Positions 1 to 6,747 of a DNA stretch of 11,018 nt are shown piece after piece. The notes under the pieces are model-generated. The model saw only the letters and a list, made by a program, of their open reading frames with translations, made no database searches and had not been told where the DNA came from. The DNA comes from Nitrospinota bacterium (GTDB taxonomy: Bacteria; UBA8248), in assembly GCA_011523725.1 (NCBI GenBank), contig WTGD01000332.1, forward strand, positions 1 through 11,018. The letters run 5' to 3'. Position 1 is the first letter of the stretch, and each line of letters opens with the position of its first letter. A program made the translations under genes and the position numbers.

Positions 1-52
1 CCGGATGACCATCCACAGGCTTATGCGGCGCTACATGATCCCCCTGGCATGA
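1..52 (+). other. Possible 3' end of an upstream coding sequence
   Basis: The frame starting at base 2 is open from the window edge to TGA at 50-52 and reads RMTIHRLMRRYMIPLA. The frame starting at base 1 is also open, to TGA at 61-63. Either could be the tail of a gene lying mostly outside the window, and the stretch is too short to recognise a family. A gene end is plausible because the repeat-rich noncoding region begins just after it. Confidence 0.25.
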
Positions 53-76
53 CGCATGGATGATGCGGGGGATGGA

Positions 77-288
77 GGGGTTGTTGAAAAAGCCCGTTTC
101 GCTCTTAGGCAGCATGGAGGTTCACGCGGCGCGGGCGCGCGCGATGGTTTTGTAGGGACAGGCCTCCGTGCCTGTCCTGCCCACCGTGGTTGTCCTTCGT
201 TAGGACAGGCACGGAGGCCTGTCCCTACGGTGAACAATTCGATGATCGGGGTTCCCTCCCTCCTCGGAGGAGCTTTTTCAACAACCCC
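77..288. repeat. Outer inverted repeat enclosing an inner one
   Basis: The 17-bp sequence GGGGTTGTTGAAAAAGC at 77-93 is the exact reverse complement of GCTTTTTCAACAACCCC at 272-288. The two arms enclose 178 bp that contain the 26-bp inner inverted repeat. This nested symmetry resembles a small non-autonomous palindromic element, but no target-site duplication or transposase was identified. Confidence 0.6.
152..228. repeat. Perfect 26-bp inverted repeat, GTAGGGACAGGC family
   Basis: Positions 152-177 and 203-228 are exact reverse complements over 26 bp, separated by 25 bp. Each arm begins or ends with GTAGGGACAGGC and can itself fold, because GGACAGGC and GCCTGTCC are complementary. A copy of the arm with one mismatch lies at 8538-8563. 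Part of the spacer (CCGTGGTTGTCC, 184-195) occurs inverted at 8571-8582. This is a dispersed repeat, not a gene. Confidence 0.8.
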
Positions 289-336
289 CTCAAGGGGGGA
301 GTAAAATTCGGCGTGCTCCTTCTGTGGACTTTTTCA

Positions 337-362
337 TCGGGCATTCCCCTCGGGATGCCCGA
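337..362. repeat. Hairpin-forming palindrome
   Basis: TCGGGCAT (337-344) pairs with ATGCCCGA (355-362). Three further C:G pairs continue the stem after a bulged T. No T-run follows on either strand, so it does not look like an intrinsic terminator. It probably belongs to the repeat cluster. A second hairpin, CCGAATC/GATTCGG with a 3-nt loop, lies at 412-428. Confidence 0.5.
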
Positions 363-526
363 CCCCTTGAGAGAGAATGTTGTCTCCTCCCCTCTCGATC
401 TGCTACATACGCCGAATCACGGATTCGGGGCTTTTTCGACAGCCCGCATTCTTTGGCATCCGAACGCCGCGCGCCGGGAACGCCCCGCCCGCGGAATCCA
501 CCGCTTGACGATAACGGGGAGCGCCG

Positions 527-1069
527 ATGATGGCCGACTCGAAAGCGGGGCCGCTCGTCCGCGACGCGCGTGAGGACGACTTGGCCGCGATCCGGGAGAT
601 ATACGCCCACCACGTGCTGCACGGGCCGGCCACGTTCGAGGAGGAGCCGCCCGATGTGGAGGAGATGCGCCGCCGCTTCCGGGCGGTAAAAGAGAAAGGC
701 CTCCCCTGGCTCGCCGCGGAGGTCGACGGCGCCGTCTGCGGCTACGCCTATGCGGCGCCCTACCACCGAAGGCCGGCGTACCGCCACGCCGTCGAGAATT
801 CGGTCTACGTCGACAGAAACGCCTTGCGGCAGGGTCTCGGCGCTGCGCTGCTCGATGAGTTGATCCGCTTATGCGAGGAGAAGGGCTTGCGCCAGATGGT
901 CGCGGTCATCGGCGACTCGGCGAACGCCGCCTCGATCAGGCTGCACGAGCGCGCCGGGTTCCGGCTCGTGGGCGCGCTTCAATCGGTCGGCTTCAAGCAC
1001 GGCCGGTGGCTCGACTGCGTGATCATGCAGCGCGCCCTGGGCGAGGGGGACGAGACTTTGCCTCCCTGA
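527..1069 (+). CDS. GNAT N-acetyltransferase, phosphinothricin acetyltransferase (PAT/MnaT) type
   Basis: Cytosolic acetyl-CoA-dependent N-acetyltransferase of 180 residues, close to the usual length of the PAT/Bar/YncA group. The fold begins at the IREIYAHHV segment. The family stretch RPAYRHAVENSVYV is at 82-95, the acetyl-CoA pyrophosphate loop RQGLGA is at 101-106, and the typical block QMVAVIGDSANAASIRLHE runs over about 123-141. A GFKHGRWLDCVIMQR segment ends the domain. GGGGAG at 516-521 could serve the ATG at 527 (spacing 5) or the adjacent in-frame ATG at 530 (spacing 8); the second may be the real start. Relatives acetylate phosphinothricin or methionine sulfoximine/sulfone. The physiological substrate here is unknown, and resistance should not be assumed. 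It appears to be a single-gene unit, followed by 200 bp without a gene. Confidence 0.9.
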   Translation: MMADSKAGPLVRDAREDDLAAIREIYAHHVLHGPATFEEEPPDVEEMRRRFRAVKEKGLPWLAAEVDGAVCGYAYAAPYHRRPAYRHAVENSVYVDRNALRQGLGAALLDELIRLCEEKGLRQMVAVIGDSANAASIRLHERAGFRLVGALQSVGFKHGRWLDCVIMQRALGEGDETLPP

Positions 1070-1233
1070 ACCGCATCGCGGGGGCATCGCCCGACCGCGA
1101 TTAAGAAGAGACGCCACGCTGCTTTACGGCGTGAAGTCATTCCGTTGATGAGTGGTGCAAGCAGTAAACGGGCTCATTCAAGGTTGAAATGGCGCCCTTC
1201 TCATTTGGAACCCGGTAGAGTGTAATGCTTTAG

Positions 1234-1262
1234 TTGACACAACAGGCATGACGCACTAAAAT
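1234..1262 (+). promoter_or_regulatory. Strong sigma70-type promoter for the higBA locus
   Basis: TTGACA (perfect -35) at 1234-1239 and TAAAAT (-10, one mismatch to consensus) at 1257-1262 are separated by exactly 17 bp. The predicted transcription start, 7-8 bases after the -10, falls at or next to the A of the toxin ATG at 1270, so the mRNA would be leaderless. GTTGACACAAC at 1233-1243 is a small imperfect palindrome over the -35 (GTTG/CAAC arms). It could be an operator for the HigA antitoxin, since such loci are usually autorepressed; that last point is inference. Confidence 0.7.
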
Positions 1263-1269
1263 TGCTCCT

Positions 1270-1497
1270 ATGATCAAGAGTTTTCGAGAACGTGCGCTGA
1301 AGCGTCTTTGGGAGCGGAACGACGATTCTCGCATCAACGCTAACATGAGAAAGCGCGTACGGTTGCTGCTGAATGTTCTCGAAGCTTCGACCCGGCCTGA
1401 GGACATGGATCAACCCGGTTTCGGGTATCACCCGCTCCATGGCGAACCTAAGCGATACGCCGTTCGCGTAACCGCAAACTGGCGGCTCACGTTCTAA
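1270..1497 (+). CDS. higB: HigB/RelE-family toxin truncated by an in-frame TAA
   Basis: RelE-superfamily mRNA interferase of the HigB type, which cleaves mRNA on the ribosome. The open frame gives 75 residues with family hallmarks: MIKSFRERALKRL at the N-terminus, a PEDMDQPG turn, H54 in HPLHG, and VRVTANWRLTF near the end. The family is usually about 92-93 residues. Here TAA at 1495-1497 ends the protein, but the next 17 codons continue in the same frame with the expected terminal strand and end in DYH at 1549. In Proteus vulgaris HigB the catalytic residues are reported as His54 and the C-terminal Asp-Tyr-His, so this product keeps the first and lacks the rest. It is probably inactive unless the stop is read through or is a sequencing error. 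No ribosome binding site precedes the ATG. Confidence 0.75.
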   Translation: MIKSFRERALKRLWERNDDSRINANMRKRVRLLLNVLEASTRPEDMDQPGFGYHPLHGEPKRYAVRVTANWRLTF

Positions 1498-1551
1498 TGG
1501 AGCGAAGACGAAGACGCGGCCATTCGCGTCGACCTGGAGGACTATCACTGA
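1498..1551 (+). pseudogene. higB: In-frame C-terminal remnant of higB
   Basis: After the TAA, the same frame reads WSEDEDAAIRVDLEDYH and then TGA at 1549-1551. This matches the last beta strand and catalytic tail expected of full-length HigB, with no residues missing other than the one replaced by the stop. The whole toxin would then be 93 residues. Its final TGA overlaps the antitoxin ATG as TGATG, the usual higBA coupling. The stretch also encodes the antitoxin ribosome binding site GGAGGA at 1536-1541. Confidence 0.75.
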
Positions 1552-1904
1552 TGCAAAAGAAAGAACTCCCCGCGGGCGCGCGCGCGATGCGGGCATCCCA
1601 TCCGGGTGAGGCCTGGAGCGTCATCCTCAAGGAAGGTCTCCGCCTGAGCGTCACCGAAACGGCAAAGCGCATGGGCGTCTCCCGTCAGCGGCTCCACGCC
1701 GTCATCCGTGAGAACGACCCGGAGCGCGTCACGCCGAACCTGGCGCTCCGCTTCTCCCGGCTGTGCGGCAAGGACGACGAGACGGCGAAGCTGTGGCTGC
1801 GCATGCAGATGACCTATGATCTGGAGGCGGCCAAAGGCGAACTCGCCGACGTCCTGCCCGGCATCGAGCCCGTGAGTCCGCCGACAGACGCCGTCTCCGC
1901 CTGA
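1551..1904 (+). CDS. higA: HigA-family antitoxin, XRE helix-turn-helix
   Basis: DNA-binding antitoxin of 117 residues that would bind HigB and repress the operon. The HPGEAW motif at 17-22 is the HigA/VapI signature. The helix-turn-helix follows over about 33-57 (SVTETAKRMGVSRQRLHAVI), and the family segment TPNLALRFSRLCG then LWLRMQMTYDLEAA runs over about 61-94. The tail to 117 is a loosely conserved extension. The start at 1551 is chosen because it overlaps the ancestral toxin stop and has GGAGGA nine bases upstream. An ATG at 1497 is in frame and would add 18 residues, but those codons are toxin DNA in another frame. The antitoxin looks intact although its toxin partner is interrupted. 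It faces the SulP gene convergently, 49 bp away; no terminator was seen between them. Confidence 0.88.
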   Translation: MQKKELPAGARAMRASHPGEAWSVILKEGLRLSVTETAKRMGVSRQRLHAVIRENDPERVTPNLALRFSRLCGKDDETAKLWLRMQMTYDLEAAKGELADVLPGIEPVSPPTDAVSA

Positions 1905-1953
1905 ATAAACCAAGGCATCAACGAAAGCTCGACCAACCCCCCGTACTTCCCCC

Positions 1954-3570
1954 CTACACCCCAAGTATGCTTTTCGCGGTTTCCCGCGCCTCGTCCAGGG
2001 TCTCGACGATGCGCTCCCCGGGCACGCCGCGCAGAACGTCGAGGGCGCGCAAGGTGTGCGCGACATCGCCCCCGAGGCCCATCACGACGAACGCGGTGCG
2101 CTCCTGCGCGGCGATGTCCATGAGCCGCCTGATGAGCATGGCCGCGCTGTCGTCGAGATAGGTGGCGCTCGAGAAATCGAAGATGACGACCTCGTGGTCT
2201 TTTATATCCGCGCTGATGGCCGCGACCAGCTCACGGGATGAGGCGACGGTGAAGCTCCCCCGGAGCGCCACCAGGCCGACGCGCGCCGCATACGGGTTCA
2301 CGGAGGCCGCGTCTTTCGTCTCTCCCAGGAAAATGTGATCCAGCATCGGCACGGATACCACGTTGTCGATCTCCAGGCGCTCGAGGTGTTTCGCATGAGC
2401 CATGCCCGCGGCGATGAGGCCGATGGCCACGGCGGTCAGCAGGTCGACGAACACCGTGAGGCCGAGCGTCATCAGCATGACGAAAAGGTGCTCGCGCCGG
2501 ATGTGGCGCAAACGCGCGAGCAGCCGCCAGTCGATGATGTCCCAGCCCACCTTCATCAGAACGCCCGCCAGGGCGGCGAGCGGAATCGACTCGACGTACC
2601 GGCCCAGGCCCAGCAGGAGCGCCAGCAGGAGCACGGCGCGCAGCACGCCTGAAACTCGCGTCTGCCCGCCCGCGCGGATGTTCGTCACCGTGCTCACGGT
2701 GGCCCCCGCGCCGGGCAGGCCGCCGATGAGGCCCGCGGCCATGTTGCCGATCCCCTGCCCCACCAGTTCGCGGCTCGGATTGTGGCGCGAGCCGGTGAGC
2801 GAGTCGGCCACCAGGGCGGCGAGGAGGCTGTCGATGGAGCCCAGCAGGGCGAGAACGATCGCGGGCTGCAGGGCTCCCACCAGGAAACCGGTGGAGGGCA
2901 GACCCAGTTGCAGCCCCGGCAGGCCGGCGGGCATCCGCCCGATGGCGGGCGCTTCATTCAGCCACAAGACGCCCAGAAGCGATCCGACGAGGAGCCCCAT
3001 AAGGGGAGGAGGCAGAAACCTCGCGAAGCGGCGCGGCCAGAAGGCGAAGGCGGCGAGCGCGGCGGCGCCGACGCCCAGGGCGTCAAGGTTGATCCGGGCC
3101 AGCGCCTCGGGGAGCGCGCGGATGGCGCCCATGAAGCCGCCGGGTGCTGTCGGCGCGCCGAGAAAGGGCAAGGCCTCGATCGCCAGAATGATGACGCCGA
3201 TGCCGGACATGAAGCCCGAGACGACCACATGGGGCGTGTAGACCACGAAGCGCCCGGCGCCCAGCGCGCCCAGAAGCACCTGCAGCAGGCCGCCCAGAAC
3301 GACGATGCTCAGCGCCTCGGTGAGGCTCGCCGCGTGGGTGGTGACGATGACCGCCATGGCGACGGTCATCGAAGGCGCGGGTCCCGAGATGACGGCGCGC
3401 CCGCCGCCGAAGAGCGCTGCGAAAAAACCGAGCGCTATCGCGCCGTAGAGGCCCGCCGCCGCGCCCAGGCCGGACGCCACGCCGAAAGAAAGCGCGAAGG
3501 GCAGCGCCACCACCGTCGAGGTGAGACCGCCGAATACGTCTCCGCGAAGCGTCTTGAGATCGTAGTTCAC
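1954..3570 (-). CDS. SulP (SLC26) family anion transporter with STAS domain, copy 2
   Basis: Inner-membrane transporter of 538 residues. The N-terminal membrane domain covers about 8-395, with many hydrophobic segments and the TM8 signature GSIDSLLAALVADSLTGS at about 244-261. It is followed by RELVGQGIGN and GGLPGAGATVSTVTNI. A STAS domain covers about 430-530 (IFDFSSATYLDDSAAM). The family carries sulfate, bicarbonate, dicarboxylates or other anions; the substrate here is unknown. Asp247 in TM8 sits where cyanobacterial BicA has a Na+-binding Asp, while the position four residues later is Ala251 instead of Thr. GTG at 3568-3570 is chosen because GAAGGG lies nine bases upstream, the neighbouring paralog starts the same way, and earlier starts would overlap that paralog. 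The two genes are 40 bp apart and probably cotranscribed, this one second. Confidence 0.88.
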   Translation of the reverse strand: MNYDLKTLRGDVFGGLTSTVVALPFALSFGVASGLGAAAGLYGAIALGFFAALFGGGRAVISGPAPSMTVAMAVIVTTHAASLTEALSIVVLGGLLQVLLGALGAGRFVVYTPHVVVSGFMSGIGVIILAIEALPFLGAPTAPGGFMGAIRALPEALARINLDALGVGAAALAAFAFWPRRFARFLPPPLMGLLVGSLLGVLWLNEAPAIGRMPAGLPGLQLGLPSTGFLVGALQPAIVLALLGSIDSLLAALVADSLTGSRHNPSRELVGQGIGNMAAGLIGGLPGAGATVSTVTNIRAGGQTRVSGVLRAVLLLALLLGLGRYVESIPLAALAGVLMKVGWDIIDWRLLARLRHIRREHLFVMLMTLGLTVFVDLLTAVAIGLIAAGMAHAKHLERLEIDNVVSVPMLDHIFLGETKDAASVNPYAARVGLVALRGSFTVASSRELVAAISADIKDHEVVIFDFSSATYLDDSAAMLIRRLMDIAAQERTAFVVMGLGGDVAHTLRALDVLRGVPGERIVETLDEARETAKSILGV

Positions 3571-3610
3571 GGGAGGAAGCCCTTCGCCATCATCAGACGC
3601 ATCCTTTGCC

Positions 3611-5227
3611 TCAAACCCCCACGAGGGGCTTCGCGATCTCTCGCGCCTCGTCCAGGTTCTCGACGATTCGCTCATCCGGCACCTCGCGCAGGACGTCGAG
3701 CGCATCGAGCGTCTCCGCCACGTCGCCCGAAAGGCCGATGACGATGGACTCGGTATGCTCCTCGGTGGCGACTTCGATGAGTTGCTTGATGACCATGGCG
3801 GCGCTGTCGTCGATGTAGGTGGCTTCGGTGAAATTGAAGATGACGACCTCGTGGTCCTTGATGTCCAAGCTGATCGTCCGCACCAGTTTCTTGGACGAGG
3901 CGACGGTGAAGCTCCCCCGGAGCGCCACCATGCCGACGCGCGCCTCGAACGGGTCGACCCCTTCCACCTCCTCTCCCTCGTAGAGGAACATCTGATCCAG
4001 CAGGGGCACGGAGACCACGCTGTCGAGCTCCAGGTTCTCGAGCTGCCCCGCGTGGGCCAGCCCGGCGACGATGAGGCCTATCGCCACGGCGCTGATCAGG
4101 TCGACGAACACCGTGAGAAACAGCGTCGTCAGCATGACGAAAAGGTGTTCGCGCTTGATGCGGTGCAGGCGGCCGAGAAGCCGCCAGTCGATGATGTCCC
4201 AGCCGACCTTGATCAGGACGCCGGCCAAGGCGGCGAGCGGAATCGACTCCACGTACGGCCCGAGACCCAGCAGGATCGCCAGCAGGAAGAGCGCGAATAT
4301 CGCCCCCGCCGCCCGGGTCCGTCCGCCGGAGCGGATGTTGGGCACCGTGTAGACCGGGGTGCCCGCGCCGGGCAGCCCGCCGATTAAGCCGGCGGCCGCG
4401 TTGCCCACGCCCTGGCCGATGAGTTCGCGGTCCGGGTCGTGGCTCGTGCGGGTCAATGAGTCGGCCACCAGGCAGGTGAGGAGACTCACCACCGAACCGA
4501 TGAGCGCGAGGATGAGCGCGGGCTCCACCGCGCGCGCCAGAAACGCCAGGGAGGGCAGACCGATCTGCAATCCCGGAAGACCCGTCGGCACCCGCCCGAT
4601 GACGGGCGCATCACCCAGCCACAAGACGCCCACGAGCGTGCCGGCGAACAGCCCCACGAGCGGCGTGGGAAGGATTTTCCTGAACCGCTGCGGCCAGAAG
4701 ACCGCGACGCCGAGCGTGACGACGCCGACGCCGAATGCGCTCGGGTTGATGTGTTTCAGCGCCTCGGGCAGCGCGAGAATCATGCCCACGGCCCCGCCCG
4801 GCACGGGGGCCGAGCCGAAAAAGGGCAGCACCTGAATCGCCATCACGAGGACGCCGATGCCGGACATGAAGCCCGATACGACCACATAGGGCGTGTAGGC
4901 CACGAAGCGGCCTAGCTTCAACACGCCCAGAAGCGCCTGGATCAGTCCACCCAGAACGACGACCGTCAGGGCTTGGGTCAAGTTTTCCGCATACGTGGAG
5001 ATGATGACCGCCATGACGATGGCCATCGGCGCCGTGGGGCCGGAAATCTGGGTCTGCGTGCCGCCGAAGACCGCCGCGAAAAAGCCCACCGCTATCGCGC
5101 CGTAGAGCCCCGCCGCAGCCCCCATGCCCGACGCTACGCCGTAGGCCAGCGAAAGCGGCAGGGCCACCACCATGGCGGTGACGCCGCCGAAAAGGTCTCC
5201 GCGAAGCGTATCGAAATCGTATTTCAC
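3611..5227 (-). CDS. SulP (SLC26) family anion transporter with STAS domain, copy 1
   Basis: Tandem paralog of the next minus-strand gene, also 538 residues, collinear and roughly two-thirds identical by eye. The membrane domain contains ISGPTAPMAIVMAV at about 61-74, the TM8 segment GSVVSLLTCLVADSLT (244-259), RELIGQGVGN and GGLPGAGTPVYTVPNI. The STAS domain at about 430-530 includes IFNFTEATYIDDSAAM. The usual acidic TM8 residue is Val247 here, while Thr251 is present, the reverse of the other copy. A Pro in TVPNI is also unusual. GTG at 5225-5227 is chosen because GAAGGGG lies nine bases upstream and it gives the same length as the paralog. An ATG far upstream, at 5458, would run into the divergent MFS gene. 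It is the first gene of a two-gene minus-strand unit. The substrate and the coupling ion are unknown. Confidence 0.88.
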   Translation of the reverse strand: MKYDFDTLRGDLFGGVTAMVVALPLSLAYGVASGMGAAAGLYGAIAVGFFAAVFGGTQTQISGPTAPMAIVMAVIISTYAENLTQALTVVVLGGLIQALLGVLKLGRFVAYTPYVVVSGFMSGIGVLVMAIQVLPFFGSAPVPGGAVGMILALPEALKHINPSAFGVGVVTLGVAVFWPQRFRKILPTPLVGLFAGTLVGVLWLGDAPVIGRVPTGLPGLQIGLPSLAFLARAVEPALILALIGSVVSLLTCLVADSLTRTSHDPDRELIGQGVGNAAAGLIGGLPGAGTPVYTVPNIRSGGRTRAAGAIFALFLLAILLGLGPYVESIPLAALAGVLIKVGWDIIDWRLLGRLHRIKREHLFVMLTTLFLTVFVDLISAVAIGLIVAGLAHAGQLENLELDSVVSVPLLDQMFLYEGEEVEGVDPFEARVGMVALRGSFTVASSKKLVRTISLDIKDHEVVIFNFTEATYIDDSAAMVIKQLIEVATEEHTESIVIGLSGDVAETLDALDVLREVPDERIVENLDEAREIAKPLVGV

Positions 5228-5250
5228 GCGCTGATGCCCCTTCGCAAATT

Positions 5251-5263
5251 TTCTTGCCAAGAA
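5251..5263. promoter_or_regulatory. 13-bp palindrome in the SulP copy 1 leader
   Basis: TTCTTG (5251-5256) and CAAGAA (5258-5263) are perfect inverted arms around one C. They lie 24-36 bases upstream of the GTG start of SulP copy 1, in an A/T-richer patch than the surroundings. It could be a repressor operator or a small leader hairpin; no specific regulator is recognised. Confidence 0.35.
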
Positions 5264-5286
5264 TGCGCATGGGCGTTCGCTCACAG

Positions 5287-5369
5287 CATACCATACCCCC
5301 GTTGACTCGTGGGCGTGAGACAGAAGCCTCATCGCGCCCGCTTCCCCGCCCGCGCCGTTTGATGGTATG
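5287..5369. repeat. 8-bp inverted pair in the divergent promoter region
   Basis: CATACCAT at 5287-5294 and ATGGTATG at 5362-5369 are exact reverse complements, 67 bp apart, in the 189-bp gap between the divergent SulP and MFS genes. They could be two half-sites for a looping regulator or could be chance. No well-formed -35/-10 pair was found for either gene. Confidence 0.3.
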
Positions 5370-5416
5370 AATGGCGCGGCTTCATCGTTCAACCATTCCC
5401 CCGCGCTGGAATCCGC

Positions 5417-6604
5417 ATGAGCACACGCGCCAACATCCTCATCATCGCGTCGAGCCATTCGGTGAACTCGCTCTACAACCGGATTCTGACGCCCATCCTC
5501 CCGCTCATCATGGCGGATTTCGGCCTGAACTACGCGCAGACGGGCCTCATCGCCTCGGTCTACGCCCTCTCCAGCAGCCTGTTTCAGCTGCCCATCTCCT
5601 TTCTGGGCGATTTCACCGGGAAAACCCGCCTGATCCTGGGCCTCTCGCTTCTCTTCAACGCCCTGCCCGCCTGGTTCTACGGCTATTCGACCACCTACGC
5701 GGCGCTCCTCACCTTCGTCTTCTTAAGCGGCCTGGGCTGTTCGGCCTATCACCCCGCAGCCGTTTCGATGATCGCCGCAGAAAGTCCCAGGAACCGCGGC
5801 CTCGCCATGGGGCTTTTCAAGGCGGGGGGTGACTTCGGCAGCATCCTGACGCCCGTGGCCATGGGCTGGCTCACGGTCTATCTCGCGAGCTGGCGGGCGG
5901 CGGCGCAGTATTTCGTGCTGCCGGGCATCGTGTGCGCGCTTATCATCTGGCTGCGGTTCCAGGACGCGCCCGCCAGGCGGCAGTCGATGGCCAAGGAAGC
6001 CAAGTCGACTTTCAGCGAGTTGTTCAGTGATAAATTCATGATCCTGATGACGCTGCTCTCCTCCTGCCGGGTGATGGGCCTTCGCGGCATCATGACGTTC
6101 CTGCCCCTGCTGCTGGCCGAGGGGCTGGGGCTCGGCACCATCGAGGTGGGCTGGGCGATCACGGCCTATTTCCTCGTCGGCACCGTCTTCGCCGTGATAT
6201 GGGGGAAATACACCGACCCCAAAAACGAGACGCGCATCATCCTCTTCATGATGGCGACGAGCGCGCTATCCCTCGCCTTCCTGTCGCAGGCCGAATCCGT
6301 GATCGTCTTCTTCGGCCTGCTCGCGCTCCTGGGCGCGTGCCTGAACCCCTCCCAGAGCCTCATGCTCACGCTTACCACCGGCGTGATCAGCGAGAAAAAC
6401 CGCACGAGCGCGGTCGGCCTCATGTACACGGCGAACGAAGCGGCATCGGTGACCTCCCCCTTCCTGGGGGGACTCATCGCCCAGGCGGTGGGACTCAGAC
6501 AATCGTTTCTCTTCTACGCCGTGCTCTGCCTCATCGCCACGAGCATCGCCTGGCTCATCCACGCGGAGCAGAAAAGACGCGCGGGCTCAAGCGCCACCGC
6601 CTGA
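5417..6604 (+). CDS. MFS transporter, fosmidomycin-resistance (Fsr)-like
   Basis: Inner-membrane major facilitator protein of 395 residues with about twelve hydrophobic segments. A motif-A-like loop, GDFTGKTR, lies at 64-71 between TM2 and TM3. The segment GLGCSAYHPAAVSMIA at 105-120, followed by GLAMGLFKAGGDFG at 128-141, closely resembles the corresponding part of Fsr-type exporters. The second half repeats the fold, with the loop WGKYTDPKNE after TM8. The tail is basic and short. Fsr-like proteins are usually proton-driven drug or metabolite exporters, but many members are uncharacterised, so export of any particular compound is only a guess. The ribosome binding site (TGGAA, 5407-5411) is weak. 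It is divergent from the SulP pair and may be cotranscribed with nothing else, since a promoter candidate follows it. Confidence 0.85.
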   Translation: MSTRANILIIASSHSVNSLYNRILTPILPLIMADFGLNYAQTGLIASVYALSSSLFQLPISFLGDFTGKTRLILGLSLLFNALPAWFYGYSTTYAALLTFVFLSGLGCSAYHPAAVSMIAAESPRNRGLAMGLFKAGGDFGSILTPVAMGWLTVYLASWRAAAQYFVLPGIVCALIIWLRFQDAPARRQSMAKEAKSTFSELFSDKFMILMTLLSSCRVMGLRGIMTFLPLLLAEGLGLGTIEVGWAITAYFLVGTVFAVIWGKYTDPKNETRIILFMMATSALSLAFLSQAESVIVFFGLLALLGACLNPSQSLMLTLTTGVISEKNRTSAVGLMYTANEAASVTSPFLGGLIAQAVGLRQSFLFYAVLCLIATSIAWLIHAEQKRRAGSSATA

Positions 6605-6607
6605 ACA

Positions 6608-6636
6608 TTTACACGCGCGCGCCGGTTCTGTAGAGT
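6608..6636 (+). promoter_or_regulatory. Candidate promoter for the repeat-coil protein
   Basis: TTTACA at 6608-6613 and TAGAGT at 6631-6636 are separated by 17 bp, right after the MFS stop codon. They match consensus at five and four of six positions. The start would fall near 6643, leaving about 100 nt of leader before the ATG at 6748. The match is moderate, so this is only a candidate. Confidence 0.4.
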
Positions 6637-6747
6637 GGGGGAAAGAGGACCCGTTCATCCGAACCGTCGGTCCGCCGGTGAGAATCTTCGTGAGCGCGAG
6701 GGCGAAGAAACCGGGGCTGGATCGTCCGCTTCGAGGAGGAACGCGGA

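Larger units (their letters stand above)
53..526. other. Intergenic region rich in inverted repeats
   Basis: About 470 bp with no credible gene. Short open frames here translate repeat DNA (low-complexity peptides rich in Arg, Pro and Gly). The region holds an outer inverted repeat (77-93 with 272-288), a perfect 26-bp inner inverted repeat (152-177 with 203-228), a CCCCCTCAAGGGGGG palindrome near 285-299, a hairpin at 337-362 and a hairpin at 412-428. A third relative of the CTTTTTCAACA motif lies at 430-441 as CTTTTTCGACAG. Several of these modules recur near 8290-8600. No convincing promoter for the following acetyltransferase gene was seen. Confidence 0.7.

Noticed and set aside
337..362. 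Intrinsic terminator at the GC-rich hairpin
   Set aside because: No T-run follows on either strand; on the plus strand the T-run precedes the stem.
56..573. Short open frames in the first repeat-rich gap
   Set aside because: They translate the inverted repeats (the same VGTGLRACP-type peptide on both strands) and lack conserved features.
290..787. 165-codon minus-strand frame overlapping the acetyltransferase start
   Set aside because: It overlaps a well-supported GNAT gene and continues into repeat DNA; composition is unconvincing.
1497..1550. Extended antitoxin start at ATG 1497
   Set aside because: The added 18 residues are toxin-coding DNA in another frame and Arg-rich; the ATG at 1551 has GGAGGA upstream and the usual overlap with the toxin stop. 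It could be used after the premature stop, but nothing shows this.
2402..3741. Long plus-strand open frames opposite the SulP genes (279 and 319 codons)
   Set aside because: They are antisense to clearly conserved SulP-STAS genes, have biased Arg/Ala/Gln-rich composition, and show no family motif. They are by-products of high GC content.
5228..5458. Longer N-terminus for SulP copy 1 starting at the upstream ATG (5458)
   Set aside because: The extra 77 residues are not SulP-like, would overlap the divergent MFS start, and the GTG at 5227 has a good ribosome binding site and gives the same length as the paralog.
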